Below, in pieces: positions 1 through 5,491 of a stretch of DNA of 5,491 nt. The notes under the pieces are model-generated. The model did not search any database, was not told the origin of the DNA, and saw only the letters and a list, made by a program, of their open reading frames with translations. Origin of the DNA: Bacteroidales bacterium H10. Lineage in GTDB: Bacteria > Bacteroidota > Bacteroidia > Bacteroidales > Muribaculaceae. Positions within the stretch are counted from its first letter, which is position 1. Each line of letters starts with the position of its first letter. Both the position numbers and the translations under genes were made by a program. The stretch lies in assembly GCA_001701295.1 (NCBI GenBank), contig DAAV01000155.1, positions 5,394 to 10,884 of the forward strand, in the 5' to 3' direction.

Positions 1-10
1 AGGAGTTTTA

Positions 11-730
11 TTATTTAACACGGAACCAATATCCTAATGAAACCGAGATTGTCATGCCATTGGACCCTCGTATTGGTTCTGTTCTTCCGGACTTTACTAA
101 ATTCGCAAGACCGTAATAAAAACGGGCGTCGACATAAATGGAATTTCGCGGATTTATGCTGAACTCCCCTCCTATTCCACCACTGATACCGTAATCGACT
201 TTCTGACCAACTGCCAAAGCGTATTGATAAGTGATATGATTATTGAAATCAGAATTTGATCCGACATTTTCGTAATCGAAATTGGCACTGGTAGATTCGC
301 CTATCATAAAACTTACGGAGGGACCGGCGTTTATAAAAAATTTGCCTCTGTTGCCGAAATATATATGGGCAAGAAATGGGATCTGAATATAATTTACCGT
401 GCGTGAATATTTGTATGGAAGATCTTCGAAATCCTCTTTCCATCCGCGTTGTTCCCAATTGGCCTCGACTATGAAACCAAAATGTTTCTCCTCTATATAT
501 CTGAAGTTCAGACCGGCGTTTCCCCCGATTATAAAGGATTGTGTGACACTTGGAGTAAAGCTGACTCTTGAGAAATCCACACCGCCATGCGCTCCGACAA
601 ACACCCTCGATGAATAATGTGACTGCGCTGCGGAATACGGCCCCCATAAAGATGCGATGCAGGAAATTGACGCCAAAGCCAATAATCTTGCCGCCCAACG
701 CTTATGACAAGTATTTCTATTAATCGGCAT
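11..730 (-). CDS. PorT-like outer-membrane beta-barrel protein
   Basis: This is probably a small beta-barrel of the outer membrane, of the kind annotated in Bacteroidota as 'porin family' or 'PorT family' (outer-membrane beta-barrel domain, PF13568-like). From the ATG at 730 it has 239 residues. A basic N-terminus, a hydrophobic stretch near residues 16-30 and an SAA|QS site near residue 35 form a signal peptide. Alternating Gly/aromatic strands follow, with family-typical segments YIQIPFLAHIYFG (about 114-126), INAGPSVSFMIG (133-144) and VDYGISGGIGGEF (178-190), and a closing strand ISVSLGYWF near the C-terminus. The length is normal for the family. An alternative ATG at 760 would add ten residues; 730 is preferred because the signal peptide is then shorter and a purine-rich AAGAAAG (746-740) lies 9 nt upstream. 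The start overlaps the stop of the LysM gene by 11 nt, implying one transcript and coupled translation. The family includes type IX secretion PorT, but whether this protein has that role cannot be told. Confidence 0.85.
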   Translation of the reverse strand: MPINRNTCHKRWAARLLALASISCIASLWGPYSAAQSHYSSRVFVGAHGGVDFSRVSFTPSVTQSFIIGGNAGLNFRYIEEKHFGFIVEANWEQRGWKEDFEDLPYKYSRTVNYIQIPFLAHIYFGNRGKFFINAGPSVSFMIGESTSANFDYENVGSNSDFNNHITYQYALAVGQKVDYGISGGIGGEFSINPRNSIYVDARFYYGLANLVKSGRTEPIRGSNGMTISVSLGYWFRVK

Positions 731-2687
731 AATATACGACTTTCTTATCGATTGTGTCATAAGGTGTAAATTCTACAATATACACAGGAGGATTGAGGAA
801 ACCGCCCCAATTGCTTACGCGTATCAGATCATAATCGCTCTGTACAGTAGAAACGGACGCATTGATTTTATTCACGTCCCCCCGCGCTTTTGCAAGTTCG
901 GATATGAAATAAGTCGAATTGTCGTATCCTACTCCGGCGTAGAGAGGCAAAGACTTGAGCGGATTCCTATTGAACAACGATTTATAGCTCCGCATAAACT
1001 CTTTATACTGCGAAGATTCTTTATCGATATAAAACCGGGAGGGGATCATGATATCGGCCTTATGAAAGGATCTTTCAAGAGCATCTTCATAGAGGACCAG
1101 ATTGGGACGTCCAAGAACATTGATGTCTGCCATGGGGCGTTCCTCTCTTACCCGGATGACATTGTCAAGCAATTTTGTCACTTCCTCCTTCTTGACGGGA
1201 TAACCGTAGATGATATATTTGCCGTCTTCGGCAAAACGCTCGGGCACAAGATCGTCTACAGACGCCGAGCGTATCTTTGATGGATCCCAGAGATTTCTGA
1301 GCGCTTCCGCCAATTGATCGTTCTGATCGGGATCGCCTGCAAAAATAATCGTGCGGCCGGAATAATGATCATATATATAGTTAGCCACATTCTCATTAAA
1401 CAATGCAGAAGGTGTCAGCAACTGTATGATATAAGGATTATTTGTATATTCCACACTTTTTACATCGAAAGCATTCACGACAGGCGTCTGACTGACAGAG
1501 GCATACTCACAGATATATGACGGGATGGAACTGTCAGATGTCACAAATACCATCGTCGGCTTGAATTCATCAAGTTCCGTTATCACCGCTTCCGATGAAG
1601 CCGAGCCGTCCACTACCTTAAAAACTATCTTATATCCGTTATTTTTCTGCGTCTCTATTCCTGCCAGAAAGCCTCTTATATAATCCAGATCCTTTTTTGA
1701 GGAATCATCTTCTGTCACTACTGCCACTCTTACAGTAAACGTGTCCTCATCTTCCGCGAGTTTATGCACATCCTGATATATCTCGGTTATTCCCGAATCA
1801 CTGATCTCACGAGGATCACGTTCCGCGACCTCTCGCTCGACATGTACTGTCTCCACTCGCGGCACAGCGATGTAATCCTTATTTTTCAAGGATTTCACAT
1901 CAGGATTCGCATTCTTGAGGATCTCCTCACTGACGCCATTTTCCGAAGCTATTGAACTCCACGTCTCATTCTTGCTGACTTTGTGTATTTCAACTGAATC
2001 GATAGTCGATTCGTCAAATATTTTCGTGGTTTTGGAAATACCGGAACCTCGCGCAGGAATCTTGATATTTGCTCCGGCCCTGAAATTGCTTTCATCTATG
2101 CCCGGATTGGATTTCATGATAGAAGCCACCGATACGCCATACTCTTTAGATATACCATACAATGTATCACCTTGCTTCACGGTGTAGTAAACAGGTTTAT
2201 CATTCTTGTGTGAGACAAGATTGGAATCGGCCGAACGTATGAGCAGAGATTCGCCGGCCTTTATCCCATTGCGGCTATCGGGGTTTAATTTATAGATATG
2301 ATCAACGGGCACTCCATACATATTGGACAGCGCATATACGGTCTCACCTCTCTTGACAGTATGCCTTACTTCGCCGACTTCCGGCAACTGCACACCGGGC
2401 TTTTGCGGACGATTCACATTGGTCTCGACATTTGCAGGATAGTATATTTTCATTCCTTTCTGGAGAGGAGAGACGGCTGAAGGATTAAATTCCTGCAATT
2501 TCCGGTCATCCCATTTGAACATCCTCGCGATACCGAACAAAGAATCTCCCTTTTTAGCCTTATAGACATAATAGTTTCTGCCAAATAATTCGACCACCGG
2601 AAGATTAACGTTATCTGCGAATATATCGGTCGCAAACATAAATGCGACTGCCATAACGACAAGAAATGATTTTATCGGTTTTATCAT
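720..2687 (-). CDS. LysM repeat protein with C-terminal type 1 periplasmic-binding domain
   Basis: This is an exported peptidoglycan-binding protein of 655 residues. A signal peptide spans residues 1-24 (KPIK, hydrophobic core, IFA|D). Four LysM-type repeats follow, at about 39-84 (KKGDSLFGIA), 107-151 (KRGETVYALS), 167-211 (KQGDTLYGIS) and a more diverged one at 233-277 (SKNETWSSIA). A charged Glu/Asp-rich linker runs to about 317. The remaining part, about 318-644, has alternating hydrophobic strands and helices (VRVAVVTEDD, KPTMVFVTSD, RTIIFAGDPD, KYIIYGYPV) and resembles the type 1 periplasmic-binding fold of amino-acid ABC transporter receptors. Proteins of this layout are known in Bacteroidota as 'PBP1 and LysM' proteins; ligand and role are unproven. 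LysM should anchor it to peptidoglycan in the periplasm. A GTG at 2720 would add 11 residues, but ATG 2687 gives a better signal peptide. No Shine-Dalgarno is visible. Its own promoter candidate lies about 60 bp upstream, and the barrel gene follows with overlap. Confidence 0.88.
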   Translation of the reverse strand: MIKPIKSFLVVMAVAFMFATDIFADNVNLPVVELFGRNYYVYKAKKGDSLFGIARMFKWDDRKLQEFNPSAVSPLQKGMKIYYPANVETNVNRPQKPGVQLPEVGEVRHTVKRGETVYALSNMYGVPVDHIYKLNPDSRNGIKAGESLLIRSADSNLVSHKNDKPVYYTVKQGDTLYGISKEYGVSVASIMKSNPGIDESNFRAGANIKIPARGSGISKTTKIFDESTIDSVEIHKVSKNETWSSIASENGVSEEILKNANPDVKSLKNKDYIAVPRVETVHVEREVAERDPREISDSGITEIYQDVHKLAEDEDTFTVRVAVVTEDDSSKKDLDYIRGFLAGIETQKNNGYKIVFKVVDGSASSEAVITELDEFKPTMVFVTSDSSIPSYICEYASVSQTPVVNAFDVKSVEYTNNPYIIQLLTPSALFNENVANYIYDHYSGRTIIFAGDPDQNDQLAEALRNLWDPSKIRSASVDDLVPERFAEDGKYIIYGYPVKKEEVTKLLDNVIRVREERPMADINVLGRPNLVLYEDALERSFHKADIMIPSRFYIDKESSQYKEFMRSYKSLFNRNPLKSLPLYAGVGYDNSTYFISELAKARGDVNKINASVSTVQSDYDLIRVSNWGGFLNPPVYIVEFTPYDTIDKKVVYYAD

Positions 2688-2742
2688 CTTGTAAAAGATT
2701 TTGAATAAAAAGACAATCACACCGTCGTGCGATTCATCTATC

Positions 2743-2758
2743 TTACAAAATTACAAAA
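2743..2758. repeat. Tandem 8-bp direct repeat overlapping the promoter box
   Basis: Two perfect adjacent copies of TTACAAAA (read on the + strand, 2743-2750 and 2751-2758). On the minus strand they read TTTTGTAATTTTGTAA, and the -7 promoter candidate straddles their junction. Such a short repeat in AT-rich DNA may be chance, but slippage here would alter promoter spacing. Confidence 0.5.
2746..2753 (-). promoter_or_regulatory. Candidate Bacteroidetes -7 promoter box for the LysM/barrel operon
   Basis: On the minus strand positions 2753-2746 read TAATTTTG, an exact match to the Bacteroidetes -7 consensus TAnnTTTG. It would start transcription near 2740, leaving a leader of about 50 nt before the ATG at 2687. 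No TTTG -33 element stands at the usual spacing of about 19-21 nt; that position is taken by the palindrome at 2772-2785. The match is exact but the region is AT-rich, so a chance hit is possible. Confidence 0.5.
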
Positions 2759-2771
2759 ATTTACTGAAAAT

Positions 2772-2785
2772 ACCGCATATGCGGT
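2772..2785. promoter_or_regulatory. Perfect 14-bp palindrome, operator-like, at the -33 region
   Basis: ACCGCATATGCGGT is a perfect two-fold palindrome with no spacer. It is markedly more GC-rich than the AT-rich DNA around it. It lies about 19 bp upstream of the -7 candidate, that is at about -30 to -45 of the inferred start, where an activator or repressor dimer would contact RNA polymerase. It is unlikely to act as an RNA hairpin of the LysM transcript, since it would lie upstream of the start. The regulator is unknown, and the role is inferred only from symmetry and position. Confidence 0.45.
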
Positions 2786-2823
2786 CTCTAAATCTCATAC
2801 GTCGCGCCGGCTTCATGTATTTT

Positions 2824-2879
2824 AAACAGAAACAGGCCATGACGTATGTGCGACGGCATGACCTGCTTTTAAACTGTTT
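2824..2879 (-). terminator. Terminator-like hairpin downstream of the FadL-like gene
   Basis: Beginning 8 nt after the TGA of the FadL-like gene, the transcript can fold into a 12-bp stem (2868-2857 with 2841-2830, two G-U pairs) around a 15-nt loop. It is extended by a 6-bp outer stem, AAACAG (2879-2874) with CTGTTT (2829-2824). The 3' side is U-rich (GTTTCTGTTT, then TTTAAAATA) but lacks a clean U run. It probably ends the FadL-like transcript and separates it from the LysM operon. On the + strand the hairpin is followed by a run of T at 2877-2883, but no + strand gene is present to use it. Confidence 0.6.
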
Positions 2880-2887
2880 TTTTAGAC

Positions 2888-4600
2888 TCAGAATTTATAT
2901 CCCAGTGACAATGCGAGGGATGAGTTGTTGAATGTCAATTCAGATTTCACTGCAGACGCGGGATTGGCGATATCAGGACTGAAAGGATAATATTCGGATG
3001 TCATGTGCTTGTAGACATAAGCGAAATCAATATAAAAGCCTTTATGCTTGTAGCCGACACCACATGTGATGTAATTCGTGCCGTTATCAAGCGTATAATT
3101 GGTCATGACTCCGGTCCCCGGCACCTCTACCGCACCGTCCTTCGCCTTTGTAGTGACAGGCGATGTGGAATAACTGTAGCCGGCACGTATACTGAAACTC
3201 GGTATAACACGGTATTCAGCTCCGATTCTGATCGTATGAGTATTCCTGTAAACCTCTTTTATATAGGAATTGGCATAATCATTTGCATTCATATAGTCTG
3301 ATCTCTGCGGAGCCTTTACCGCCGGTTTGCCGTACCATCCTCCCCAGTCATACCAGGGATCGTCCCAACCATACCATGGATCAACATATCCGTACATATC
3401 CGCATCAGAATATCTCATTGAATTATAACCGGCCCATTCATAGTCGGCGGAGATAATAAGACTGTTCCCGATGACACCGGCCGCACTTGCGATTATCCTC
3501 CAGGGAGTCTTGAAATTGAAACTGTTACCTCCCGGATAGCCATCATTGGCCCAAGTCTGGTCATACTTCATCTTAAACGGATAATCGAACGCCACATGAG
3601 CATCGTAATACGTCTCATTCAGATTATAATATGTCGGGGTGTGGAACGCGAGACCGAGACGTAACTCCTGTATCGGTTTGACAATCACACCGAGCTTGAA
3701 ATTGAATCCCGTGCCATTGAGCTTATAATTGTCATATAATGCCCAATCGGAAGTATAACGCCCAACTTGTTGCGAATTCGGATTATATACATAAGCGTTG
3801 TCAAGAGATTCACCCCAGACGGATTGTATTCTGTAATCGACAGAGGTTATATCAAAATCCATGCCCCAATAAACGACATTATTGATATTGCCGCCTATGG
3901 CGATATTATATTCATCGACCGATCCTTTTTCCTGCACTTCAAACCGACCTGAACCCGAAGTACCATCACCGAACTGGCCATACCAACGGGGATCATCAGG
4001 ATCTCCCTCCGGATTCGTCAGCATCGCATCGTAACCAAGAATAGTCAGCCAAGGCACATTGCGATAACCGGGCGACGGGTTATAGGGATCATAATCATCA
4101 GTAGACATCACATCCGCCTCCGTAAGACCATTGGCATTACTCAGACCGGCAATATAATTACTCATTGACGTGTTAAGCTGAGGAATACCGCCTTTGAAAC
4201 GACGATTGAAAGATGCCCCTTTATTATAAGTGAATCCAAAATTCAGATTAGGCATTGTCTGGCTCGGTAACCTCAGAGTAAAGACCGCGCCTATATTGTT
4301 AAGATTGAATCTAGTCATCTTGTCATCCTGGGTAAAGCCCATGGATTTCGATTGAGACTGCATCGCATCGAGATCCAGCGTAAGACCGATCTCGTTACTC
4401 CTATAGATGCCGATACCGCCCGGATTTTGAGAAATAGCCGACAAATCACCTCCCAAAGCACCAAATGCTCCGCCCATAGACATAAAACGGGCCGTACCAC
4501 GGAGATCATGACGGGATATGGAATAAGCACCTGTCACACTTTGTGCGAAAAGCAATGAAGGGAAAGCCACAAACGCGACAGCAGTAAATATTTTTTTCAT
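2888..4600 (-). CDS. FadL/OmpP1-family outer-membrane transport barrel ('hemin receptor' type)
   Basis: This complete 570-residue protein is an outer-membrane barrel of the Toluene_X/FadL/OmpP1 superfamily, often labelled 'hemin receptor' in Bacteroidota although the substrate is not established; FadL relatives admit hydrophobic compounds. The signal peptide is residues 1-19 (MKKIFTAVAF start, LFA|QS). The mature N-terminus carries the family hatch-like pattern: RGTARFMSMGGAFGALGGDL (34-53), then ISQNPGGIGIYRS (56-68), where the usual NPAG motif reads NPGG. Amphipathic strands follow, and the chain ends in LALSLGYKF, with the terminal Phe expected for BAM-dependent assembly. An aromatic insert with repeated DPWYxW units lies at residues 403-424. 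An in-frame TAA shortly upstream and the good signal peptide support the ATG at 4600. No Shine-Dalgarno or clear -7 box is visible between it and the inverted repeat at 4650-4716. A hairpin follows the stop, so the gene is probably monocistronic. Confidence 0.85.
   Translation of the reverse strand: MKKIFTAVAFVAFPSLLFAQSVTGAYSISRHDLRGTARFMSMGGAFGALGGDLSAISQNPGGIGIYRSNEIGLTLDLDAMQSQSKSMGFTQDDKMTRFNLNNIGAVFTLRLPSQTMPNLNFGFTYNKGASFNRRFKGGIPQLNTSMSNYIAGLSNANGLTEADVMSTDDYDPYNPSPGYRNVPWLTILGYDAMLTNPEGDPDDPRWYGQFGDGTSGSGRFEVQEKGSVDEYNIAIGGNINNVVYWGMDFDITSVDYRIQSVWGESLDNAYVYNPNSQQVGRYTSDWALYDNYKLNGTGFNFKLGVIVKPIQELRLGLAFHTPTYYNLNETYYDAHVAFDYPFKMKYDQTWANDGYPGGNSFNFKTPWRIIASAAGVIGNSLIISADYEWAGYNSMRYSDADMYGYVDPWYGWDDPWYDWGGWYGKPAVKAPQRSDYMNANDYANSYIKEVYRNTHTIRIGAEYRVIPSFSIRAGYSYSTSPVTTKAKDGAVEVPGTGVMTNYTLDNGTNYITCGVGYKHKGFYIDFAYVYKHMTSEYYPFSPDIANPASAVKSELTFNNSSLALSLGYKF
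3341..3382 (-). repeat. 21-bp tandem duplication encoding DPWYxW units
   Basis: Within the FadL-like gene, 3382-3362 encodes DPWYGWD and 3361-3341 encodes DPWYDWG. The first 18 nt of the two copies differ at only three positions, so this looks like a recent in-frame tandem duplication. The segment continues with GWYG, giving five Trp and several Tyr between residues 403 and 424. It sits between two strand-like stretches (LIISADYEWAGY before, YRNTHTIRIGAEY after) and so is probably a loop, likely extracellular. Confidence 0.7.
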
Positions 4601-4649
4601 AATCAGCTGTTAAAAATCAATTAATAAGGGTTGTACACACTCTCCTTTA

Positions 4650-4716
4650 TTATAACAAATCAGTTTGGCAATATGATTATCTTGTATACATTTATGCCAA
4701 ACTGATTTAGTTATAA
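4650..4716. repeat. 67-bp inverted repeat; possible terminator of the upstream gene
   Basis: Arms 4650-4670 and 4695-4716 pair along 21 bp with a single unpaired base (4709). The inner 14 bp, AAATCAGTTTGGCA against TGCCAAACTGATTT, are perfect, and the outer 7 bp are TTATAAC against GTTATAA. The loop of 24 nt (4671-4694) contains the short palindrome TGTATACA. In the minus-strand transcript the hairpin begins 3 nt after the stop codon at 4720, which suits a terminator or an mRNA-stabilising 3' hairpin. The sequence after it (TAAAGGAGAG) has no U tract, so factor-independent termination is doubtful. It also lies 50 bp upstream of the FadL-like start, so a protein-binding or attenuator role is possible. 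Confidence 0.7.
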
Positions 4717-4719
4717 AGA

Positions 4720-5491
4720 TTACCGGCGACCTCCACGATGGCCTCCGCCACTGCTTCTGGAGCCACCGCCGTAGGAACCACCCCGGCTACTGCCTCCGCT
4801 CCGATAGCTTGAACCGGAATTGTAGCTTCGGTTGCTGTTTCGTGTCGTATTATAATTGTGAGTTGTTGTACGATTGGTCTGATTGTAATTCGATGTACGC
4901 TGGGTGGTGGTAGACTGTCGTCTCACAGTGTTGGTAGAAGCACCTTTGCTGACAGAAGTTGTACTACGCCCGACTGTCGAATTTTGTCTTGTCGCAGTCG
5001 CGTTTGTCCTGTTGTTTCTGACAGATGAACCGGATCTATTGGTAGTTCCGTTTATCATTATATCAGAACCTGATTTTTCAACTGCCTGGCGCGATGCGGT
5101 TGAATTGGTTACAGAAGCCCTTCTGTTGGTCCGAATCAAGCCCGGATCAATTTTAGAACCGGACAAAGTAGCAGCTTGGGTACGGCGATCACTATATCGG
5201 TGACTGTTTGTCGTTCCAGCGGCGGGACGTCCCACCGGTCTGCTTCCCGGTCTTCCCATTGAAGCTCCGCCATTATAGTTCCCGCCCGGGCGCGTGCTGT
5301 TAGACCATCCCGGATTTGGGGCACCGGGGCGAGTGGCACCCGGTCTCGAAGGACGAACATAACCATGATATACCGGACGTGGCGGTCTTGGCCCCCAACC
5401 GGGACCGTATCCCCATCCCGGGCCATATCCCCAGACAGGATAATATGACCATGCCGGATATCCCCAATCCCAGGCCGGACCCCATGCCCAT
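4720..5491 (-). CDS. Low-complexity Trp/Gly/Tyr- and Asn/Thr/Ser/Arg-rich protein, C-terminal part
   Basis: The frame is open to the right edge, so the start lies outside the window; 256 residues are visible and the gene ends in TAA. Three zones follow each other. The first, about 33 residues, is aromatic with eight Trp and many Gly and Tyr (WDWGYPAWSYYPVWGYGPG and on). The second is Pro/Arg/Gly-rich (RPPRPVYHGYVRPSRPGATR). The third is rich in Asn, Thr, Ser and Arg (TNRSGSSVRNNRTNATATRQ) and ends in a Gly/Ser/Arg tail closing GGGHRGGRR. The visible part is strongly basic, has no membrane segment and no recognised domain. Similar aromatic-then-basic disordered tails occur in hypothetical exported proteins of Bacteroidota, usually after a short folded N-terminal region, which would lie outside this window. 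An internal ATG at 5259 is probably not the start, because the same low-complexity composition continues upstream without a stop. Function is unknown. Confidence 0.8.
   Translation of the reverse strand, partial: WAWGPAWDWGYPAWSYYPVWGYGPGWGYGPGWGPRPPRPVYHGYVRPSRPGATRPGAPNPGWSNSTRPGGNYNGGASMGRPGSRPVGRPAAGTTNSHRYSDRRTQAATLSGSKIDPGLIRTNRRASVTNSTASRQAVEKSGSDIMINGTTNRSGSSVRNNRTNATATRQNSTVGRSTTSVSKGASTNTVRRQSTTTQRTSNYNQTNRTTTHNYNTTRNSNRSYNSGSSYRSGGSSRGGSYGGGSRSSGGGHRGGRR
5398..5433 (-). repeat. 18-bp tandem repeat encoding WGYGPG
   Basis: Two consecutive copies of an 18-nt unit (5433-5416 and 5415-5398), each coding for WGYGPG, with a further WG beginning directly after. The copies differ mainly at third codon positions, which suggests an older duplication kept at the protein level. 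It lies in the aromatic zone of the partial low-complexity gene. Confidence 0.65.

Noticed and set aside
626..640. Cysteine within the hydrophobic N-terminal stretch of the PorT-like protein (ASISC) as a lipoprotein site.
   Set aside because: The residues before the cysteine do not fit a lipobox, and a standard signal peptidase I site follows at SAA|QS.
249..698. A 149-residue open frame on the minus strand inside the barrel gene.
   Set aside because: It is in a different frame of a gene with a clear signal peptide and family motifs, and its product has no recognisable pattern.
2688..2720. GTG at 2720 as the start of the LysM protein, adding 11 residues.
   Set aside because: The extra residues put a second hydrophobic stretch before the lysines and spoil a good signal peptide that starts at the ATG at 2687; neither start has a convincing Shine-Dalgarno.
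2701..2931. A 76-residue open frame on the + strand crossing the gap between the LysM and FadL-like genes.
   Set aside because: It runs through the terminator hairpin, the promoter candidate and the end of the FadL-like gene, and has no ribosome-binding site or plausible product.
4639..4649. AAAGGAG-like Shine-Dalgarno sequence on the minus strand after the inverted repeat.
   Set aside because: It is about 40 nt upstream of the FadL-like ATG, an in-frame TAA lies between, and the only nearby start (GTG) opens a frame of about five codons.
4904..5203. A 99-residue open frame on the + strand, hydrophobic in character.
   Set aside because: It is antisense to the Ser/Thr/Asn/Arg-rich zone of the partial gene, whose codons read backwards give hydrophobic residues and few stops; there is no start signal or sensible domain.
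1..5491. Search by eye for tRNA, rRNA, CRISPR repeats, transposase or phage genes and defence-type genes.
   Set aside because: Nothing was found; nearly the whole window is explained by four envelope-type genes and two short gaps.

Overview
The window looks like chromosomal DNA from a member of the Bacteroidota, most likely the order Bacteroidales. The grounds are the protein families (a PorT-like outer-membrane barrel, a LysM plus type 1 periplasmic-binding-fold protein, a FadL/OmpP1-like 'hemin receptor' type barrel), mature proteins that begin at A|Q-type signal-peptide sites, start codons without a clear Shine-Dalgarno, and an exact match to the Bacteroidetes -7 promoter box TAnnTTTG. A family-level guess (Bacteroides-like versus Muribaculaceae-like) cannot be settled from this stretch. 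No RNA gene, mobile element, CRISPR array or phage gene is visible.

All four genes lie on the minus strand, so transcription runs from right to left. In that order: (1) 5491-4720, the C-terminal part of a low-complexity protein that enters from beyond the right edge, first Trp/Gly/Tyr-rich, then Pro/Arg/Gly-rich, then Asn/Thr/Ser/Arg-rich, ending in an RGG-like tail; (2) a 119-bp gap filled mostly by a 67-bp inverted repeat (4650-4716); (3) 4600-2888, a complete 570-residue FadL/OmpP1-type outer-membrane protein; (4) a 200-bp gap with a terminator-like hairpin (2824-2879), a perfect 14-bp palindrome (2772-2785) and a promoter candidate (2746-2753); (5) 2687-720, a 655-residue exported protein with four LysM repeats and a degenerate type 1 periplasmic binding domain; (6) 730-11, a 239-residue PorT-like barrel whose start overlaps the end of the LysM gene. 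Positions 1-10 lie just after its stop and show nothing of note.

The theme is the cell envelope. The last two genes almost certainly form one transcript and are probably translationally coupled, pairing a peptidoglycan-binding periplasmic protein with a small outer-membrane barrel. The FadL-like gene appears to be its own unit, bounded by a hairpin on each side. No dramatic undescribed system is visible. The points most worth a second look are the operator-like palindrome where a -33 box should be, the inverted repeat at 4650-4716, and aromatic Trp/Tyr/Gly-rich segments in two neighbouring genes.
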